DNA from: CAMPJM01 sp964440915
Lineage (GTDB): Bacteria; Bacteroidota; Bacteroidia; Cytophagales; Cyclobacteriaceae
Assembly: GCA_964440915.1 (NCBI GenBank)
Contig: CAYTTV010000002.1
Span: forward strand, 40,552 to 104,551
Direction: 5' to 3'
Length of the DNA: 64,000 bases
The translations under genes and the position numbers were made by a program. Of this stretch, positions 62,568-64,000 are shown in pieces (positions within the stretch are counted from its first letter, which is position 1; each line of letters opens with the position of its first letter). The notes below the pieces were generated by a model that had not been told where the DNA came from, did no database searches, and saw only the letters and a list, made by a program, of their open reading frames with translations.

Positions 62568-63347
62568 TCATATTGTCCAGCCACCATCTAGTGGTAAAAC
62601 GGCGCCATTCATCGATTTGCCGTACTCTGATAATAAATAAAGGGCGCATACACCAATGTTATTGAGTTCAACAAAAGCTTTGTCAGGTTGATTTTTCAAG
62701 ATAATTTGGTTGATGATTTGACTTTCAGAGACATTATGGGCTAGTTTATGATCAGAGATTTCTTCTTCCACTTCGGGTGTTTTTACTTTACCAGGGGCTA
62801 TCGTATTGCAGGTTATGCCAAATTTTCCTCCTTCTAGTGCCAAGGTCTTAGTAAGTCCAGCGATGGCATGGCACGAGGCCACATATGCTGCCTTGTATTC
62901 GGAAGCTGTTAAGGAATAAGGAGAAGTAATATGAATAAAGCGGCCAAACCGTTGTTTCTTCATACCTGGCCATAAGGTTTTTATAACCAAAAAGGTATTG
63001 GTAAGATTATGTTGGAATATCAGTTGCCATTTATCAGAAGGGAATTCTTCTATAGGTGCATTGTACTCCATTTGAAGAAGGAATACGACGCCATCTATAC
63101 TGCCCAATTTTTCTTCAGCATAGTCAGCCATCATACGGACCTCTTGTGATTCGGAGAGGTCAGCATGGGAATAAGTAATTTGTACTCGGTGCTTCTTTGC
63201 GATGTCTTCAGAGAGCTTAATAACTCCCTCATCATGGCTGTGTAAAAGTAAACGGTGGCCCGCTTCAGCAAACATCCAAGCTAAACTTGTTCCTAGGCTG
63301 CTACCGCTATTGATAATGATAATATTTTTGTATTTCTTGTCGCTCAT
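62568..63347 (-). CDS. SDR-fold protein with altered catalytic residues
   Basis: The 259-residue protein resembles 3-hydroxybutyrate dehydrogenase-like and FabG-like SDRs: cofactor loop INSGSSLGTSL, catalytic-type Ser in HITSPYSLTA, and EYKAAYVASCHAIAGLTKTL where classical enzymes have YxxxK. The Lys is Cys here (codon TGC), and the NNAG motif is replaced by FLLQ. The end PLDGGWTI is normal. With Lys missing it is probably inactive or has changed chemistry. No partner is evident; a DUF2147 gene lies 73 bases upstream. Confidence 0.72.
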   Translation of the reverse strand: MSDKKYKNIIIINSGSSLGTSLAWMFAEAGHRLLLHSHDEGVIKLSEDIAKKHRVQITYSHADLSESQEVRMMADYAEEKLGSIDGVVFLLQMEYNAPIEEFPSDKWQLIFQHNLTNTFLVIKTLWPGMKKQRFGRFIHITSPYSLTASEYKAAYVASCHAIAGLTKTLALEGGKFGITCNTIAPGKVKTPEVEEEISDHKLAHNVSESQIINQIILKNQPDKAFVELNNIGVCALYLLSEYGKSMNGAVLPLDGGWTI

Positions 63348-63420
63348 AGGGTGTTTCTATGTATGAACCAACAAGAATGCTTTTGGTTAAGGATTAAGCG
63401 GTCTGTCCTGGAATTTTCTC

Positions 63421-63885
63421 TTATTTTACAGGTTCCCAGATCTGAGTCCTGCCCAGGAGCGAGAAGCCAATGTAGCCGCGCACATGGAGCTTTCCATCTT
63501 CCAACCACATGGAGCATTTATATTCTGAACCATTATTGGGGTCTAATATCCTTCCATTCGTCCACTCACTACCCTTTTTCTCCATGTTTCTGAGTATTTC
63601 CATGCCCAAAATTTTTTGATCTTTTCTCGCGTCACTTTTGTCACATTCGCTACAAACAGCATCTTGTTTGGTTGGGTCAAATATCTTGACCACTTTTCCA
63701 AATGCTTTGCCTCCTCTTTCACTGATCTCCACGATAGATTTAGCTTCTCCGGTGTTATCATCGATGGTTTTCCATTGACCATAAATGGAAGATTGGGAAA
63801 AGGCTTGAAAGGTAGCGAACAGTAAAATACTGATAATGATGAATTGCTTTTTCATGGGATCGTATGAGTAGTTGAATAAAAACAA
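63421..63885 (-). CDS. DUF2147 family secreted protein
   Basis: The 154-residue protein has a signal peptide (FIIISILLFATFQAFSQSS) followed by IYGQWKTIDDNTGEAKSIVEI, the DUF2147 start. CSECDKSDARKDQKILGMEIL gives the conserved CxxC and the central region, and the end is ILGRTQIWEPVK-like. Family members are secreted beta-barrel-like proteins of unknown function, common in Bacteroidota. The ATG used here could be the MKKQFIIIS Met ten codons in, because MFLFNYSYDP precedes it. Confidence 0.85.
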   Translation of the reverse strand: MFLFNYSYDPMKKQFIIISILLFATFQAFSQSSIYGQWKTIDDNTGEAKSIVEISERGGKAFGKVVKIFDPTKQDAVCSECDKSDARKDQKILGMEILRNMEKKGSEWTNGRILDPNNGSEYKCSMWLEDGKLHVRGYIGFSLLGRTQIWEPVK

Positions 63886-64000
63886 TAGGATGAATGTTCA
63901 TGCCTGAAATAATCACATAAAAGTTACCTATTTAAAAAGGCAAATGCAATAAGGATGTTTAGAAAACTATGGGGGAAAGTAGGTGGGCAATTATATTATC

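Overview
The window comes from a Bacteroidota chromosome, most likely order Cytophagales (Flammeovirga/Fulvivirga-like). The evidence is two proteins with the gliding-motility-associated C-terminal domain used by the type IX secretion system (T9SS), a PorP/SprF-type outer-membrane protein, GldC, Bacteroidota-restricted families (DUF3098, DUF4924, DUF5683), flexirubin-type DarA/DarB enzymes, and promoters resembling TTG-N19/20-TAnnTTTG. I recognised no rRNA, tRNA, CRISPR array, prophage or intact insertion sequence.

Layout. 1-1.5 kb: tail of an nqr operon (nqrC end, nqrD, nqrE), closed by a very strong terminator and without nqrF. 1.6-4.5 kb: a DUF502 membrane protein, a 46-residue membrane ORF, a PH-like membrane protein, ACP phosphodiesterase and a TerB-like protein. 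4.5-10.6 kb: SF1 helicase, two methyltransferases, periplasmic trehalase and a DUF4924 protein. 10.8-14.7 kb: lepA, folD, a decayed four-helix-bundle gene and queE. 14.9-22 kb: a peptide-binding lipoprotein, then the conserved block parA-parB-DUF5683-dapB-lepB and an acetyltransferase. 22.3-28.6 kb: a secreted protein with a T9SS tail, an SDR, a beta-propeller lipoprotein, two tandem paralogous lipoproteins and an uncharacterised protein. 28.8-33 kb: a dinB-dnaE2-type translesion cassette behind palindromic DNA. 33-39.5 kb: a 1.8-kresidue PKD-repeat T9SS cargo protein with its PorP/SprF partner. 39.9-43.6 kb: pyrG and yidC. 43.65-43.82 kb: a small element with 13-bp inverted ends. 43.9-53.5 kb: an eleven-gene minus-strand operon of the dialkylresorcinol/flexirubin type. 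53.6-60.3 kb: gldC, an M48 protease, a two-subunit CoA transferase, and ftsX-DUF3098-uppP-truB-ribF. 60.5-63.9 kb: an ECF sigma/anti-sigma pair, an SDR that has lost its catalytic lysine, and a DUF2147 protein.

The most interesting locus is the 43.9-53.5 kb operon. It encodes an acyl carrier protein, a ketosynthase paired with a cysteine-less ketosynthase-like partner, DarB and DarA (which join two acyl chains into a resorcinol ring), a BtrH-type putative acyltransferase, an O-methyltransferase-like protein, an ABC-2 exporter, and two small proteins of unknown function. No aryl starter gene, dehydratase or ketoreductase lies in it, so it is either a compact dialkylresorcinol pathway or one half of a split flexirubin pathway. 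Other points of interest are the dnaE2 with a broken PHP metal site, the SDR with YxxxC in place of YxxxK, and two very small ORFs in intergenic DNA.
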